DNA of 64,000 bases. Origin: Thiolapillus brandeum (lineage in GTDB: Bacteria; Pseudomonadota; Gammaproteobacteria; Chromatiales; Chromatiaceae). This document shows positions 36,778 to 46,271 of this stretch, piece after piece. Location: positions 1,984,001 to 2,048,000 of the forward strand of contig NZ_AP012273.1 in assembly GCF_000828615.1 (NCBI RefSeq), given 5' to 3'. Position 1 is the first letter of the stretch. Each line of letters starts with the position of its first letter. A program made the translations under genes and the position numbers. The notes under the pieces are model-generated. The model was not told where the DNA came from. It saw only the letters and a program-made list of their open reading frames with translations, and searched no databases.

Positions 36778-38377
36778 CCTTTCTCCTCCAGCGCCGGGTC
36801 TTGAGTTTTTGCTTGAGGCGCAACACACTGTACTGGTGACCAAAAACCAGCAGCATATCGTCACCCAGCAACACGAAATCAGCCCCCGGATTGAATTGGA
36901 AACGCTGCTCATCCAGGTCGAAGTGGCTGCGCACATGATCGCTGCTGCGATCCAGGGTGGTGATCACACCAAACAGGATCAGACGCATCTCTTTCAGGGG
37001 CACATCGCCAATGGTCTTGCCGTCCAGGGCGCTACCCGGCGGAATGTGTACGGTCTCCAGGCGGATATCGTCTTCTCCCATGACAATGCCATGTATGGCC
37101 TCAAACGCCACGGGCTGTCCCACATATTCTCCGGCGATCAGACCCACGACCTTGAAAGGTTCCAGGGCATGGTTGGCGCCGGCATGCAACAGCTTGTTCA
37201 CACTCTGGTGATGGTTGGCGCGGGAAATGATCTCTATATCTTCATCCAGCTGCCGCGCAGACAGGGTCACAAATACATTCACCACATCGTCCCCGGTGAG
37301 GCACAGAATCTTGCCCGCTGAGCGTCCTACCCCCAGGGTCTGCAATAGCCCAATGCGTTCCGCCTTGCCCTGCACCACCAGATAGCCCTCGCGCCGGGCC
37401 AGCTCCACGGCATCCTCGTCTGCATCGATGATCACGAAGGGCAGCTTGTCCCTGGAAAGATACTCCGCCACCACCTGGCCGACCCGGCCAAAACCGCAGA
37501 TCACCGTATAGCCTTTCTTCTTCTCCAGAAGCAGGGAAACACGCCGGTCGCGCACCTCGCTCATTTTCTCCTGAAAGGCGGACACGATAATGGAGGTAAA
37601 GAATGAGATGACCCCCAGGCCACTGATGATCAACACCATGGTCACCAGGCGGCCCTCCACGGTATGTGGGGTAATATCGCCATATCCCACCGTGGACAGA
37701 GTCACCAGGGCCCAGTAGATACCTTCGAAGAAACCATCGATATCACCCCCGGTCTCCCGGGCTTCGAACAGGTAGATGGCGGAAGAACCCACCAGCAGCA
37801 CGAACATGAGGAAGCTGAACAGAGTGAACAGCTCCAGGCGCTTTTCCCGCAGCACCGAGCTGAATTGCTGGATACTGTGGGCATAGCGGAACAACTTGAA
37901 CAGGCGGAACAGCAAAAACAGGCGCAGAATACGCAGGGGACGGTAGCTGGGCAATATGGCCAGCAGATCGATGATGGCCATGGGTGAGCTCATATAGTTC
38001 CACTTACTGCGAAGTATGGTCCACAGGGCCCGGGAAAATCGGAACTGCTCGTTGATCAGGTCACTCTTTTCATACTCATCGATAATGATGCGATGTACAT
38101 CGTCATACACCCACATACGCCCCAGATATTCGAGTATGAACAGGGCGACCACCATGTCTTCGAAGTAGTCGGACCAGACACCCAGATGGTGCTTGACGCT
38201 GTAGAGCAGGAAGAACACGCTGCTCAACACCAACAACATCATGAAAATATCGAAATAAGGCCGGATACGGGCGTGGGGGTTTTCCAGCAGATCGTATGCA
38301 GCTTTCTTGGCTTTCCGGTAGGCACTGGATTCTTCCAGTCCGTAAGCGAAGCGAATGGCGAGATCCGATAAAGCCAT
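36770..38377 (-). CDS. Six-helix voltage-gated-type potassium channel with C-terminal RCK domain
   Basis: A 535-aa inner-membrane channel. It has S1-S3-like helices (about 45-160) and then an arginine-patterned S4-like segment, RPLRILRLFLLFRLFKLFRY. A pore helix and filter follow: WALVTLSTVGYGDITPHTVE (TVGYGD). After the last helix comes a TrkA-N domain (YTVICGFGRVGQVVAEYL) with the acidic IDADEDAVELA, then a TrkA-C domain (about 430-510). It selectively conducts K+ and is probably gated by voltage and a ligand bound to the RCK unit. An adjoining gene encodes a second, free RCK protein. Confidence 0.9.
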   Translation of the reverse strand: MALSDLAIRFAYGLEESSAYRKAKKAAYDLLENPHARIRPYFDIFMMLLVLSSVFFLLYSVKHHLGVWSDYFEDMVVALFILEYLGRMWVYDDVHRIIIDEYEKSDLINEQFRFSRALWTILRSKWNYMSSPMAIIDLLAILPSYRPLRILRLFLLFRLFKLFRYAHSIQQFSSVLREKRLELFTLFSFLMFVLLVGSSAIYLFEARETGGDIDGFFEGIYWALVTLSTVGYGDITPHTVEGRLVTMVLIISGLGVISFFTSIIVSAFQEKMSEVRDRRVSLLLEKKKGYTVICGFGRVGQVVAEYLSRDKLPFVIIDADEDAVELARREGYLVVQGKAERIGLLQTLGVGRSAGKILCLTGDDVVNVFVTLSARQLDEDIEIISRANHHQSVNKLLHAGANHALEPFKVVGLIAGEYVGQPVAFEAIHGIVMGEDDIRLETVHIPPGSALDGKTIGDVPLKEMRLILFGVITTLDRSSDHVRSHFDLDEQRFQFNPGADFVLLGDDMLLVFGHQYSVLRLKQKLKTRRWRRKDA

Positions 38378-38739
38378 TACTCTGCCGCCACTTCCAGGCG
38401 TTCCGTCTGGGCCAGACGCACCCTGCGGCCATCGAGGGTCTCAAAGCTTCTTTCCTCCAACGACCCTCTGTAAGCCCGGTATTCACTACGATGCCCCGAG
38501 CGGCTATCGATGACCCAGACCTGCATCACCTGGTGCGCATCACGCCAGTACAGCCAAATCCCCAGGGCAGACCCCATGACCATGAGCGTAACCACTCCGA
38601 GAGCCAGCCCCTTCAACCAGGGACTGGCCGCTTTCTTTGGCGGTGCCTTGACGGGCATCCTGGCAGGCCGGCCACGGAAACGGGCCAACAACACCACTAC
38701 CCCTATCACGGCCAGGGTAAAAACTATTTTCGTCAGCAT
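38377..38739 (-). CDS. Small membrane protein upstream of the K+ channel
   Basis: A 120-aa protein with two membrane helices (IVFTLAVIGVVVLLARF and LALGVVTLMVMGSALGIWLY) and a C-terminal ~60-residue soluble tail ending LAQTERLEVAAE. Not recognised. The frame is open further upstream, but that part is the shadow of the ankyrin gene, so I use ATG 38739. Its stop overlaps the channel start by 1 base, which suggests an operon. Confidence 0.7.
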   Translation of the reverse strand: MLTKIVFTLAVIGVVVLLARFRGRPARMPVKAPPKKAASPWLKGLALGVVTLMVMGSALGIWLYWRDAHQVMQVWVIDSRSGHRSEYRAYRGSLEERSFETLDGRRVRLAQTERLEVAAE

Positions 38740-38796
38740 GAACTGCCAGCAGCATCCTTTGTTATCATGAGCCCAAAGTAACACCATTGTGTGGAT

Positions 38797-39429
38797 ATGA
38801 AAACAGTCATCCCCCTTGTTCTGCTCCTGTTTCTGCTGGCTGGCTGCGATAGGCCGGAAAAGCCCACAGTGCCCCTGTACCTGGCCATGCAGCGAGGCGA
38901 CATCGAGCAGATCGAGCGGCACATCGCCTGGGGTTCCGATATGAACCGGCTGAACCGGGATGGTTTCACTCCCCTGCAGGTAGCCGTACGCAATGGCCGC
39001 ACAGCCATCGTCAAGCTGTTGCTGAAGCAGGGTGTGGATGTCGGGGTCAAGGACGCCCAGGGCCATGATGCCCTGTATCACGCCATACTTGGATCACACT
39101 TGCGTATTGCGGATCTGCTGCTCAAGTCGGGTGCCGACATGGATGCCAGCGCCCTGCTCCAGGCAGCAGCGCATCAGGGCATCAGTGAGAGGGAGATCTA
39201 CCGCTACCTCAGTCGCCATGGCGCAGATATGAATCTGCGGGATGAGAACGGCGACACTCCCCTGTTGGTGGCGGTCCGACAGGGTAATCACAAACTGGCC
39301 AAGCATCTGGTGAGCTTCGGCGCCGATGTCACCATCACCGATGCCCGGGGAAAAACACCATTGGCCATTGCAAATTCCCTGGGTTTGCGGGATATTGCCC
39401 AACTTTTACAGCGCAACGGCGCAACCTGA
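38797..39429 (+). CDS. Ankyrin-repeat lipoprotein
   Basis: A 210-aa protein with a lipoprotein signal (VIPLVLLLFLLAGCDRPEK; lipobox LLAGC) that would anchor it to a membrane. About five ankyrin repeats follow, for example DGFTPLQVAVRNGRTAIVKL, NGDTPLLVAVRQGNHKLAKH and RGKTPLAIANSLGLRDIAQL. Ankyrin repeats mediate protein contacts; the partner is unknown. It is divergent from the K+ channel cluster and 13 bases before the next gene. Confidence 0.85.
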   Translation: MKTVIPLVLLLFLLAGCDRPEKPTVPLYLAMQRGDIEQIERHIAWGSDMNRLNRDGFTPLQVAVRNGRTAIVKLLLKQGVDVGVKDAQGHDALYHAILGSHLRIADLLLKSGADMDASALLQAAAHQGISEREIYRYLSRHGADMNLRDENGDTPLLVAVRQGNHKLAKHLVSFGADVTITDARGKTPLAIANSLGLRDIAQLLQRNGAT

Positions 39430-39442
39430 CGAGACATTCAGC

Positions 39443-39727
39443 ATGGCAAGCACACCCGACGAGATCACTATCAGCTACAGCGAAGGCGGCCAGGAACTGG
39501 TCAAGGAACTGGACAAGCAGGTCCTGACCAAGGGCGCCTGGACGACTATCATCTTTCGCTACCAGGACTGGAACAACGCCAAGCAGGAATACGGCCCGGA
39601 CAAGTTCACCATACGCCGTTACCAGAAGCGCAACGGCGAATACATGGCCAAGTCCAAATTCAATATATCCAGCAAGGATCAGGCCAGGAAAATCATCGAT
39701 GCCCTGAATAACTGGATCGACGATTGA
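39443..39727 (+). CDS. Conserved small hypothetical protein (94 aa)
   Basis: A 94-aa cytoplasmic protein. DEITISYSEGGQELVKELDK, FRYQDWNNAKQEYGPDKFTI and ISSKDQARKIIDALNNWIDD suggest a mixed beta/alpha fold. I recognise it as a conserved proteobacterial hypothetical but know no function. Its TGA overlaps the TTG of the Na/Pi cotransporter gene. Confidence 0.72.
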   Translation: MASTPDEITISYSEGGQELVKELDKQVLTKGAWTTIIFRYQDWNNAKQEYGPDKFTIRRYQKRNGEYMAKSKFNISSKDQARKIIDALNNWIDD

Positions 39728-41433
39728 CCCCCAGCGGGCAGTCCCTTGAAATAGGCGCCATACTCATGGGCCTGGCGGGCGGCCTGGCCATCTTCCTGTA
39801 TGGCATGGAACTGCTCACCAACGCTCTCAAGGCGAGCACCGGCAAGCGCCTCAAAAACCTCCTGGCGCGCATGACCACCAACCGTTTCAAGGGCGTGGTG
39901 GCGGGCGCCCTGGTGACCGCCATTATCCAGTCATCCTCTGTGACCACGGTGCTGGTGGTGGGCTTCGTTTCTGCCGGACTGATGCATCTGCAGCAGTCGA
40001 TTCCCATCATTATGGGCGCCAGTATCGGCACCACCATCACTGCGCAGATCATCGCCTTCAAGATCACCCACTTTGCCCTGCTTATCGTTGCCCTGGGCTT
40101 CGCCATGCAGTTTCTCAGCCGCAATGAGGTGATCCAGCGCACGGGTACCATGATCTTTGGTTTCGGCCTGATTTTCTTCGGCATGAGCCTCATGGGCGAT
40201 GCCACTTCCCCCCTGCGGGACTACCCCCCTTTCATCAAATTCCTGCAGGAAATGAAACACCCCCTGTACGGTATCCTGGCCAGCGCCGCTTTTACCGCCG
40301 TGGTGCAAAGTTCCTCTGCCACCACGGGAGTGATCATCGTTCTCGCCACCCAGGGCCTGATCTCCCTGGATCAGGGCATCGCCCTGGTGTTCGGCGCCAA
40401 TATCGGAACCTGCGTAACCGCCCTGCTGGCGTCTATCGGCAAATCCCGGGAGGCTCTGCGCACCGCCCTGGTGCATATCCTGTTCAACACCCTGGGGGTT
40501 ATCGTCTGGTTCTGGTTCATTCCTGAGTTTGCCACCTTTATCCGGGATATCTCGCCTCAACACCCCGAACTTCAGGGAATAAAACGCCTGGCGGCAGAAA
40601 CCCCCCGGCAGATCGCCAATGCCCATACCATGTTCAACGTGGGCAATACCATCCTGTTCATTGGATTCACCGCCTGGTTCGCCCGCCTCGTAACCTGGCT
40701 GGTGCCGGTCACCGAGGAGGAAAAGGCACACAAGGTCATGCCAAAATACCTGGACAAGACGCTCCTGGATACCCCATCCCTGGCCCTGGACCGGGTGCGC
40801 ATGGAAATTGGCCGCATGGCGGAACACCTGCTGCCCATGCTGCGCAAAGGGGTGCAACTGGCCATGGATGGAAATGCCCGGGAACTGTCGGAACTGAACC
40901 ATATGGATAGTGAAGTGGGCATGTTGCATGGTCCCATCCTCGACTATCTTCAGGAACTGTCCAAGGGAAACCTCAGTTCCCGGGAGGCGGAACTCGCCCA
41001 TCACTACCTGGCTATCGCTTCCTATTATGAGAATATCGGCGACAGTCTCAAGCTGCACCTGATTCATGTAGGACGCAAACGACTGGCGGAAGGCCTGGTG
41101 GTGGGAGAGGAGACCCGCAAGCTTATCGAGGAAATGGTGGATACCCTCATACAGCTCCTGGAAAAGGCCACCCAGGCAGTGACCCGCATGAACAGAAAGC
41201 CGGCACGAAAGGTGGTGAAGGCAAAGACCGAGATCAACCGCCTGGCCGCAGACATCGAACGCCATGTGGTGCGCCGCATGACCGCTGATGCTCCCCGGCG
41301 TCGTCTCACCTACCAGACGGAAACTGAGCTACTGGAAGCCCTGAAACGGGTTTATTACTTTACCAAACGCATCGCCAAGGAAGTGCTGAATATGGATACG
41401 ATTAAGAAGAAGGAGAAACAGGAAACCCCTTAA
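39724..41433 (+). CDS. Na+/phosphate cotransporter with PhoU-like C-terminal domain
   Basis: A 569-aa protein. The membrane domain (about 15-330) has two inverted repeats with the duplicated motif QSSSVTTVLVV and QSSSATTGVIIV, plus GASIGTTITAQ and GANIGTCVTALL, as in NptA. The C-terminal ~200 residues are charged helices (ALDRVRMEIGRMAEHLLPML and similar) like PhoU. It takes up or exports phosphate with sodium. The TTG at 39724 is the probable start, coupled to the gene before (TTGA); an ATG at 39766 is possible. A repeat copy begins at its TAA stop. Confidence 0.9.
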   Translation: MTPSGQSLEIGAILMGLAGGLAIFLYGMELLTNALKASTGKRLKNLLARMTTNRFKGVVAGALVTAIIQSSSVTTVLVVGFVSAGLMHLQQSIPIIMGASIGTTITAQIIAFKITHFALLIVALGFAMQFLSRNEVIQRTGTMIFGFGLIFFGMSLMGDATSPLRDYPPFIKFLQEMKHPLYGILASAAFTAVVQSSSATTGVIIVLATQGLISLDQGIALVFGANIGTCVTALLASIGKSREALRTALVHILFNTLGVIVWFWFIPEFATFIRDISPQHPELQGIKRLAAETPRQIANAHTMFNVGNTILFIGFTAWFARLVTWLVPVTEEEKAHKVMPKYLDKTLLDTPSLALDRVRMEIGRMAEHLLPMLRKGVQLAMDGNARELSELNHMDSEVGMLHGPILDYLQELSKGNLSSREAELAHHYLAIASYYENIGDSLKLHLIHVGRKRLAEGLVVGEETRKLIEEMVDTLIQLLEKATQAVTRMNRKPARKVVKAKTEINRLAADIERHVVRRMTADAPRRRLTYQTETELLEALKRVYYFTKRIAKEVLNMDTIKKKEKQETP

Positions 41434-41598
41434 CAGGATGTTGAAAAAGCCCTTCCCTGGGCTTTTTCAACTCGGAAAGACAAAAATGCGATTTTGTCTT
41501 TCCTCCATTTTCAATGACTTATCGCCATTGAAAATGGCCGCACATCCTTGTGCGGCAATCAGGCTGCCGAAAAACGGTGTTTTTCAACAGCCTGTTAA
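41430..41598 (-). repeat. 165-bp four-hairpin repeat, copy D (inverted)
   Basis: It runs from TTAACAGGATGTTGAAAAAGC to TTTTTCAACAGCCTGTTAA and matches the complement of copies A-C and E. The first hairpin met is a perfect 13-bp stem, GTTGAAAAAGCCC with GGGCTTTTTCAAC. Its first TAA (41431-41433) is the stop codon of the Na/Pi cotransporter. Confidence 0.92.
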
Positions 41599-41619
41599 GC
41601 CCGGACACGGAGCCTTCCT

Positions 41620-43053
41620 TTATTGAACACCGATCTCGTCAGGCCAGTCCAGAAGAGCATTCACCACTTCCCGCTGCCTGGATGTCAGTTCAGGATCCAC
41701 CACCAGGCGTGACAACTCCCGGCGATAGTCCTGCAAAACGATGCTGCCTCCACCTTCGTAATCCGTCAAACGCCGGAGACGATATTCCTCCCAGCGCTGC
41801 CGCTCTTCCGCTTCCAGGCTATCCGGCCAGTTGCGCGCCCGGTAGCGGAACAGCAGTTCCGCAAGCTTGCGGTCTTCGAAAACAGGATGAAAGTCCCGCA
41901 GTTGCCCGGGATCCTGGCGCAACACCTGTTCGCAAATCCGCCGGTCGTGGTTGGAGATGAAACTGCCATAGAGCGCCTGATCCGGATCACTCACGGGACT
42001 GAAGGGCTGTTCGCGGTACACTTGGCGAATCTTGTCCTCCAGATCCGGTTCTGCCAGGATCTGCTGTAAATGACGCTGTTCCCGCTGCGGATCCAGATCC
42101 CACTTCTCACGGGCCTCGCCTCCAAGGGTATTCACAGGCACCACTACGGGAGAATGATTGAGGCTGATCATCTTCAAGGGAATTCGCACTTCGTCCGGTT
42201 CCAGATCTTCCGTACGGGTATAGAGTTTTTCCCGTATCTGTTCCGCATTCAGTTCAAACAGGGGCCGGGGATCCACCCGCAAGTCATAGACAATGACCCC
42301 GTTTTTGTTGGCCGGATGCATGGCCAGGGGCACTACTACGGCAATACAGCCCAGGCGGGCCGGGTATTTGGCGGATACATGCACCACAGGACGCTTGTCG
42401 CGTATATTCAGCTGCTGTCCCAGTTTGCGTTTGTCACGGTTGTTGAACACATAGTCGAACAGGCGCGGCTGCTTTTCCTTTATCAGCCGGGCCATGGCGA
42501 TGGTGGCACGCACATCCACCAGGGCGTCGTGAGCGCCTTCATGCTCGATACCATTGGCAGCGGTAAGTTTTTCCAGACGGAAGCTGGTGACACCATTTTC
42601 GTCCAACGGCCATTCAATGCCCTCCGGTCGCAGGGCATGAGCAAGACGCACCACATCGATGATGTCCCAGCGGGAATTGCCATTCTGCCACTCCCGGGCA
42701 TAGGGATCATAGAAATTTCGGTACAGGCCGTAACGGGTGAACTCATCATCAAAGCGAATGCTGTTGTACCCCAGGGCACAGGTGCCCGGACGGGAGAGTT
42801 CATCGTTGATGGCCTTGAAGAAATCCGCCTCGCACACCCCTTCCGCCCTCGCCAGTTGCGGGGTGATGCCTGTGACCAGACAGGCACCCGGCTGCGGCAG
42901 CATGTCATCCGCCGGGCTTGCATAGACCATCAGGGGACGACCGATGGGATTGAAGTCCAGATCCGTACGCAAACCGGCAAACTGCACCGCCCGGTCCCGG
43001 CGCGGGTCTGTTCCCCAGGTTTCGTAATCATGCCAGTAGAAGCTCCTGGTCAT
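41620..43053 (-). CDS. sbcB: Exodeoxyribonuclease I
   Basis: A 477-aa single-strand-specific 3'-5' exonuclease of DNA repair and recombination. The N-terminus FYWHDYETWGTDPRRDRAVQ holds the DEDD-type D-x-E pair. GYNSIRFDDEFTRYGLYRNF and IEHEGAHDALVDVRATIAMA carry the other metal ligands. The C-terminal SH3-like and helical domains follow, and the length matches E. coli ExoI. ATG 43053 is used; the upstream open frame is not conserved. The downstream end is convergent with the Na/Pi gene across repeat copy D. Confidence 0.95.
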   Translation of the reverse strand: MTRSFYWHDYETWGTDPRRDRAVQFAGLRTDLDFNPIGRPLMVYASPADDMLPQPGACLVTGITPQLARAEGVCEADFFKAINDELSRPGTCALGYNSIRFDDEFTRYGLYRNFYDPYAREWQNGNSRWDIIDVVRLAHALRPEGIEWPLDENGVTSFRLEKLTAANGIEHEGAHDALVDVRATIAMARLIKEKQPRLFDYVFNNRDKRKLGQQLNIRDKRPVVHVSAKYPARLGCIAVVVPLAMHPANKNGVIVYDLRVDPRPLFELNAEQIREKLYTRTEDLEPDEVRIPLKMISLNHSPVVVPVNTLGGEAREKWDLDPQREQRHLQQILAEPDLEDKIRQVYREQPFSPVSDPDQALYGSFISNHDRRICEQVLRQDPGQLRDFHPVFEDRKLAELLFRYRARNWPDSLEAEERQRWEEYRLRRLTDYEGGGSIVLQDYRRELSRLVVDPELTSRQREVVNALLDWPDEIGVQ

Positions 43054-43055
43054 AC

Positions 43056-43280
43056 CTAACCTCTGAACAGGCGGGCGGCAAGGATTCCAGTCACCAGCAC
43101 CCCCAGCCAAAACACGAATCCCGTCAGAGCATACAACCAACGTCGGCTCCAGCTCTCTTCGCGGTCTGCCGGGTGACCGAAGAAGCGGCAATGTATCCAG
43201 CGCCCGGTGTGCCGGGACAGCCAGCCAAAGACAGCGTCCATGCCAACAACGATAGCTACGAAAACCAGCAGATTGTGCAT
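43056..43280 (-). CDS. Small two-helix membrane protein (74 aa)
   Basis: MHNLLVFVAIVVGMDAVFGW, then a basic loop with GRWIHCRFFGHP and a second helix (LTGFVFWLGVLVTGILA). The open frame reaches 43472, but its N-terminal part is translated repeat copy E, so I start at ATG 43280 with GGA about 9 bases upstream. Not recognised. It ends 2 bases before the sbcB ATG, so likely an operon. Confidence 0.6.
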   Translation of the reverse strand: MHNLLVFVAIVVGMDAVFGWLSRHTGRWIHCRFFGHPADREESWSRRWLYALTGFVFWLGVLVTGILAARLFRG

Positions 43281-43404
43281 GCGAAATCCGTGGGTAAACC
43301 TGAATGTCTGGTTCCGATCATACCAGTATTCGTCCCGCCACAAGAAAGCCGCCGCGCCCGTGAGGACACGGCGGCTCGCAACAGGCCGGCAAAAAATGCC
43401 GGGG

Positions 43405-43568
43405 TTAGGCTGTTGAAAAATACCATTTTTCGGCAGCCTGATTACCGCACAAGGATGTGCGGCCATTTTCAATGGCCATCAGTCATTAAAAATGGAGGAA
43501 AGACAAAATCGTGTTTGTCTTTCCGAGTTGAAAAAGCCCAGGGAAGGGCTTTTTCAACATCCTTGTTA
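43405..43568 (+). repeat. 165-bp four-hairpin repeat, copy E
   Basis: It runs from TTAGGCTGTTGAAAAA to GGGCTTTTTCAACATCCTTGTTA. Hairpins: ACCGCACA/TGTGCGGC, CCATTTTCAATG against CATTAAAAATGG, AAAGACAAAA against a shorter complement, and GTTGAAAAAGCCC/GGGCTTTTTCAAC. The rplS stop TAA (43568-43566) lies in the right end. It therefore sits between the rplS and sbcB transcription units. Confidence 0.92.
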
Positions 43569-43913
43569 GTTGAGCTTTTCGCGGATACGTGCCGCTTTTC
43601 CGGTGCGACCACGCAGGTAGTACAGTTTGGCACGGCGCACATCACCACGGCGCTTGACCTCGATACTGTCGATAATCGGGCTGTGGGTCTGGAAAGCACG
43701 TTCCACGCCTTCCCCATGGGAGATCTTGCGCACAGTGAATGCGGAATTCAGACCACGGTTACGCTTGGCGATAACCACGCCTTCGAAAGCCTGCAGACGC
43801 TCACGGTTACCTTCCTTTACCTTGACCCTGACAACAACGGTATCACCGGGACCAAAGTCCGGGATGTTCTTGTTCATCTGTTCAGCTTCGAGTTCCTGGA
43901 TGATGTTGCTCAT
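43566..43913 (-). CDS. rplS: Ribosomal protein L19
   Basis: A 115-aa large-subunit ribosomal protein. [40 protein letters not shown] and [20 protein letters not shown] match the family throughout. It is the last gene of the rpsP-rimM-trmD-rplS operon, 73 bases after trmD. Confidence 0.98.
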   Translation of the reverse strand: MSNIIQELEAEQMNKNIPDFGPGDTVVVRVKVKEGNRERLQAFEGVVIAKRNRGLNSAFTVRKISHGEGVERAFQTHSPIIDSIEVKRRGDVRRAKLYYLRGRTGKAARIREKLN

Positions 43914-43986
43914 CGTTGTTGCTCCTCTTACCAGTTATGGCGCCTCACGGCGCGAAAGTTCAATAGTCGAATGTATCAAAGCGCCT

Positions 43987-44736
43987 TCATGAAGACGCCG
44001 ACGCCCCCTGGTGGGTGCGTATGAATTCTTCCAGCAGGCGTTGTTCCTCTTCGGACAACTCCCGCTGCTCCAGCAAATCCGGGCGGCGCAGCCAGGTGCG
44101 CCCCAGAGCCTGCTTCAGCCGCCATTTCCCGATAGCGGCATGATTGCCGGACAAAAGCACATCCGGCACTTCCCTGCCCTCCAGTGCGTCGGGACGGGTG
44201 TACTGGGGAAAATCCAGCAATCCGTTCATGTAGGAATCCTGCTGTGCAGAATCCTCATGGCCCAGCACGCCAGGCAGTAATCTCGTGACGGCATCCATGA
44301 TCACCATGGCCGCCAGTTCTCCGCCGGAGAGGACATAATCGCCAATGGACCATTCCTCGTCCACACAGCAGTCCACCAGGCGTTCATCGATGCCTTCATA
44401 ACGACCGGCCAGCAGGATCATACCGTCTCTGGCTGCCATTTCCCGGGCCGCCATCTGATCGAAGCGCTGCCCCTGGGGAGTGAGATAAATCACCCGGCTG
44501 CCCGGAGCAGCGGCTTTCGCCTCCTGCAATGCGGCCTTCAGGGGCTCGACCATCATCACCATTCCGGGACCACCGCCGTAGGGTCTGTCATCTACGGTAC
44601 GGTGAGTATCATCCGTATAATCCCTGGGATTCCAAAGCTTCAGACTGGCCTTGCCGGTGTCCAGGGCCTTGCCTGTGACGCCAAGACGGGCCGCCTCAAA
44701 CATCTCCGGGAACAGGGTGACGACATCAAAGCGCAT
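43987..44736 (-). CDS. trmD: tRNA (guanine-N1)-methyltransferase
   Basis: A 249-aa SPOUT methyltransferase that modifies G37 of tRNAs. [49 protein letters not shown] and [19 protein letters not shown] form the trefoil-knot SAM site. The ATG overlaps the rimM stop (ATGA). Confidence 0.97.
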   Translation of the reverse strand: MRFDVVTLFPEMFEAARLGVTGKALDTGKASLKLWNPRDYTDDTHRTVDDRPYGGGPGMVMMVEPLKAALQEAKAAAPGSRVIYLTPQGQRFDQMAAREMAARDGMILLAGRYEGIDERLVDCCVDEEWSIGDYVLSGGELAAMVIMDAVTRLLPGVLGHEDSAQQDSYMNGLLDFPQYTRPDALEGREVPDVLLSGNHAAIGKWRLKQALGRTWLRRPDLLEQRELSEEEQRLLEEFIRTHQGASASS

Positions 44737-45284
44737 CAAAACTCCGGATCCCAGTCCACCAGGATGCGGCCTGCCTCCAGATCCACCTCCCGAATCACCT
44801 GCTCCCAAATCCAGGGCAACAGTCGTTCCCGCTCACCCCTTACCACCAGCACATCATTGGCGCCGGTTTCCATGAGATGACTGACCCTGCCCAGTTCCGC
44901 GCCTTCCAGGGTCAGGACCTGCAATCCTTCCAGGTCTGTCCAGTAAAATTCATCTTCCGCCAGGTTATCCTGCAACTGGGAACGGCGCACCGCAATATCA
45001 GCTCCCAGCAATTCCCGGGCCGTTTCCCGATCCCGGCAGCCCTGCAATTTGGCGAGCACCAGCTTGCCCTGGCGTCGGCCATGCTCCAGGGACACGGCTT
45101 CCCAGTCCTGGCCCTGCCGCAGATACCAGGGAGAATAGTTCAGAATATTTTCCCGCGGGCGGGTATCGGAATACACCTTCAACCACCCCTGCACACCATG
45201 CAGCCCGGAAACACGACCGAGGGTGACCAGCCTTTCCGGCCCGTCACCCTCGAATTCAGCTTTTTTCACCCGGCTATCAGCCAC
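44736..45284 (-). CDS. rimM: 16S rRNA processing protein RimM
   Basis: A 182-aa 30S assembly factor. It has an N-terminal RimM domain ([20 protein letters not shown]) and a C-terminal PRC-barrel domain ([20 protein letters not shown], then [18 protein letters not shown]). It is in the usual position between rpsP and trmD. Confidence 0.95.
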   Translation of the reverse strand: MADSRVKKAEFEGDGPERLVTLGRVSGLHGVQGWLKVYSDTRPRENILNYSPWYLRQGQDWEAVSLEHGRRQGKLVLAKLQGCRDRETARELLGADIAVRRSQLQDNLAEDEFYWTDLEGLQVLTLEGAELGRVSHLMETGANDVLVVRGERERLLPWIWEQVIREVDLEAGRILVDWDPEF

Positions 45285-45314
45285 AGCTCAGGCCGCAGAC
45301 GCGAAAACGCCTTC

Positions 45315-45578
45315 TCAGGCTGCTTCGCTCTGTCCCTGCTTGCGATACTGCTTGATCAGTGCCGCAGCACGATCACTCATCTGGGCACCCTTGGCCACCC
45401 AGCTGTCAACAAGTTCCAGATCGATGCGCAATTCCTCTTCACCACCCTTGGCGACAGGATTGAAGAATCCCAACCGCTCAATGTAGCGGCCATCGCGGGG
45501 GCTGCGGGAATCGGTGGCAACGATGTGGTAGAAAGGACGCTTCTTGGCGCCGGTTCTGGAAAGACGAATTGTAACCAT
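45315..45578 (-). CDS. rpsP: Ribosomal protein S16
   Basis: An 87-aa small-subunit ribosomal protein. [20 protein letters not shown] and [20 protein letters not shown] are diagnostic. It is the first gene of the rpsP operon; the ~190 bases upstream are shared with a divergent YHS-domain gene and should hold the operon promoter, which I could not place confidently. Confidence 0.98.
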   Translation of the reverse strand: MVTIRLSRTGAKKRPFYHIVATDSRSPRDGRYIERLGFFNPVAKGGEEELRIDLELVDSWVAKGAQMSDRAAALIKQYRKQGQSEAA

Positions 45579-45766
45579 AATTGACTAAAAGCCTTAAATA
45601 ATCAGTGTAATCCTGGAAACCCGGCAACAGGCCGGACCAAGGTAAACGCGGCATTTTACTCGAATTTTGCCGAAAGTGAAGCACTGAGAGCACTTTTTTT
45701 GTTCCCGGGAGAAAAGAACCTGGGCTGACACCGGGTCTCTATCAGCAGAAATAACGGGAAACCACG

Positions 45767-46210
45767 ATGAAGAAGATCGAAGTATCATTGTTTTTCAGCA
45801 TGTTACTATGGTTATCTACAGGGATATCTGAAGATGCCATATATACGGCATTGTTCAGCAATGCCGCTGTAGGGGGCTATGATCCCGTGACCTATTTTAC
45901 CCAAGACAGCCCGGCAAAGGGAAACCAGGCCTACGCCCTCGAGCATGAAGGTGCCACCTGGTATTTCATCAGCAAGGAAAACCGCCGCCTGTTTCAGAGC
46001 AACCCGGAGAAATATGCGCCTCAATACGGTGGTTACTGCGCCTGGGCCATAGCCCACGACACCACTGCCAGGGGCGATCCAAAACAATGGACCCTGTACC
46101 AGGGCAAGCTCTACCTGAACTACGATGCTGCCATCAAAAAGGATTGGGAGCAGGACAAACCCCGCTGGATCCGGGAAGCGGACAGAAACTGGCCAAAGGT
46201 ATTGCAGTAA
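45767..46210 (+). CDS. Secreted YHS-domain protein
   Basis: A 147-aa exported protein (signal peptide SLFFSMLLWLSTGISE). The YHS-like region is VGGYDPVTYFTQDSPAKGN, then WYFISKENRRLFQSNPEKYA and PQYGGYCAWAIAHD. Such domains are thought to bind metal. It lies 61 bases before the DoxX-like gene on the same strand and may be the first gene of the operon that leads into the decarboxylase cluster. Confidence 0.82.
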   Translation: MKKIEVSLFFSMLLWLSTGISEDAIYTALFSNAAVGGYDPVTYFTQDSPAKGNQAYALEHEGATWYFISKENRRLFQSNPEKYAPQYGGYCAWAIAHDTTARGDPKQWTLYQGKLYLNYDAAIKKDWEQDKPRWIREADRNWPKVLQ

Positions 46211-46271
46211 CCAGCCTGAGTTATCCAGGGCAAACACTCATCAGAACATTCCCAACCGACAAGGACAAGCC

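Noticed and set aside
43281-43472. N-terminal extension of the 74-aa membrane protein
   Set aside because: Its first part is repeat copy E read as protein, so ATG 43280 is preferred.
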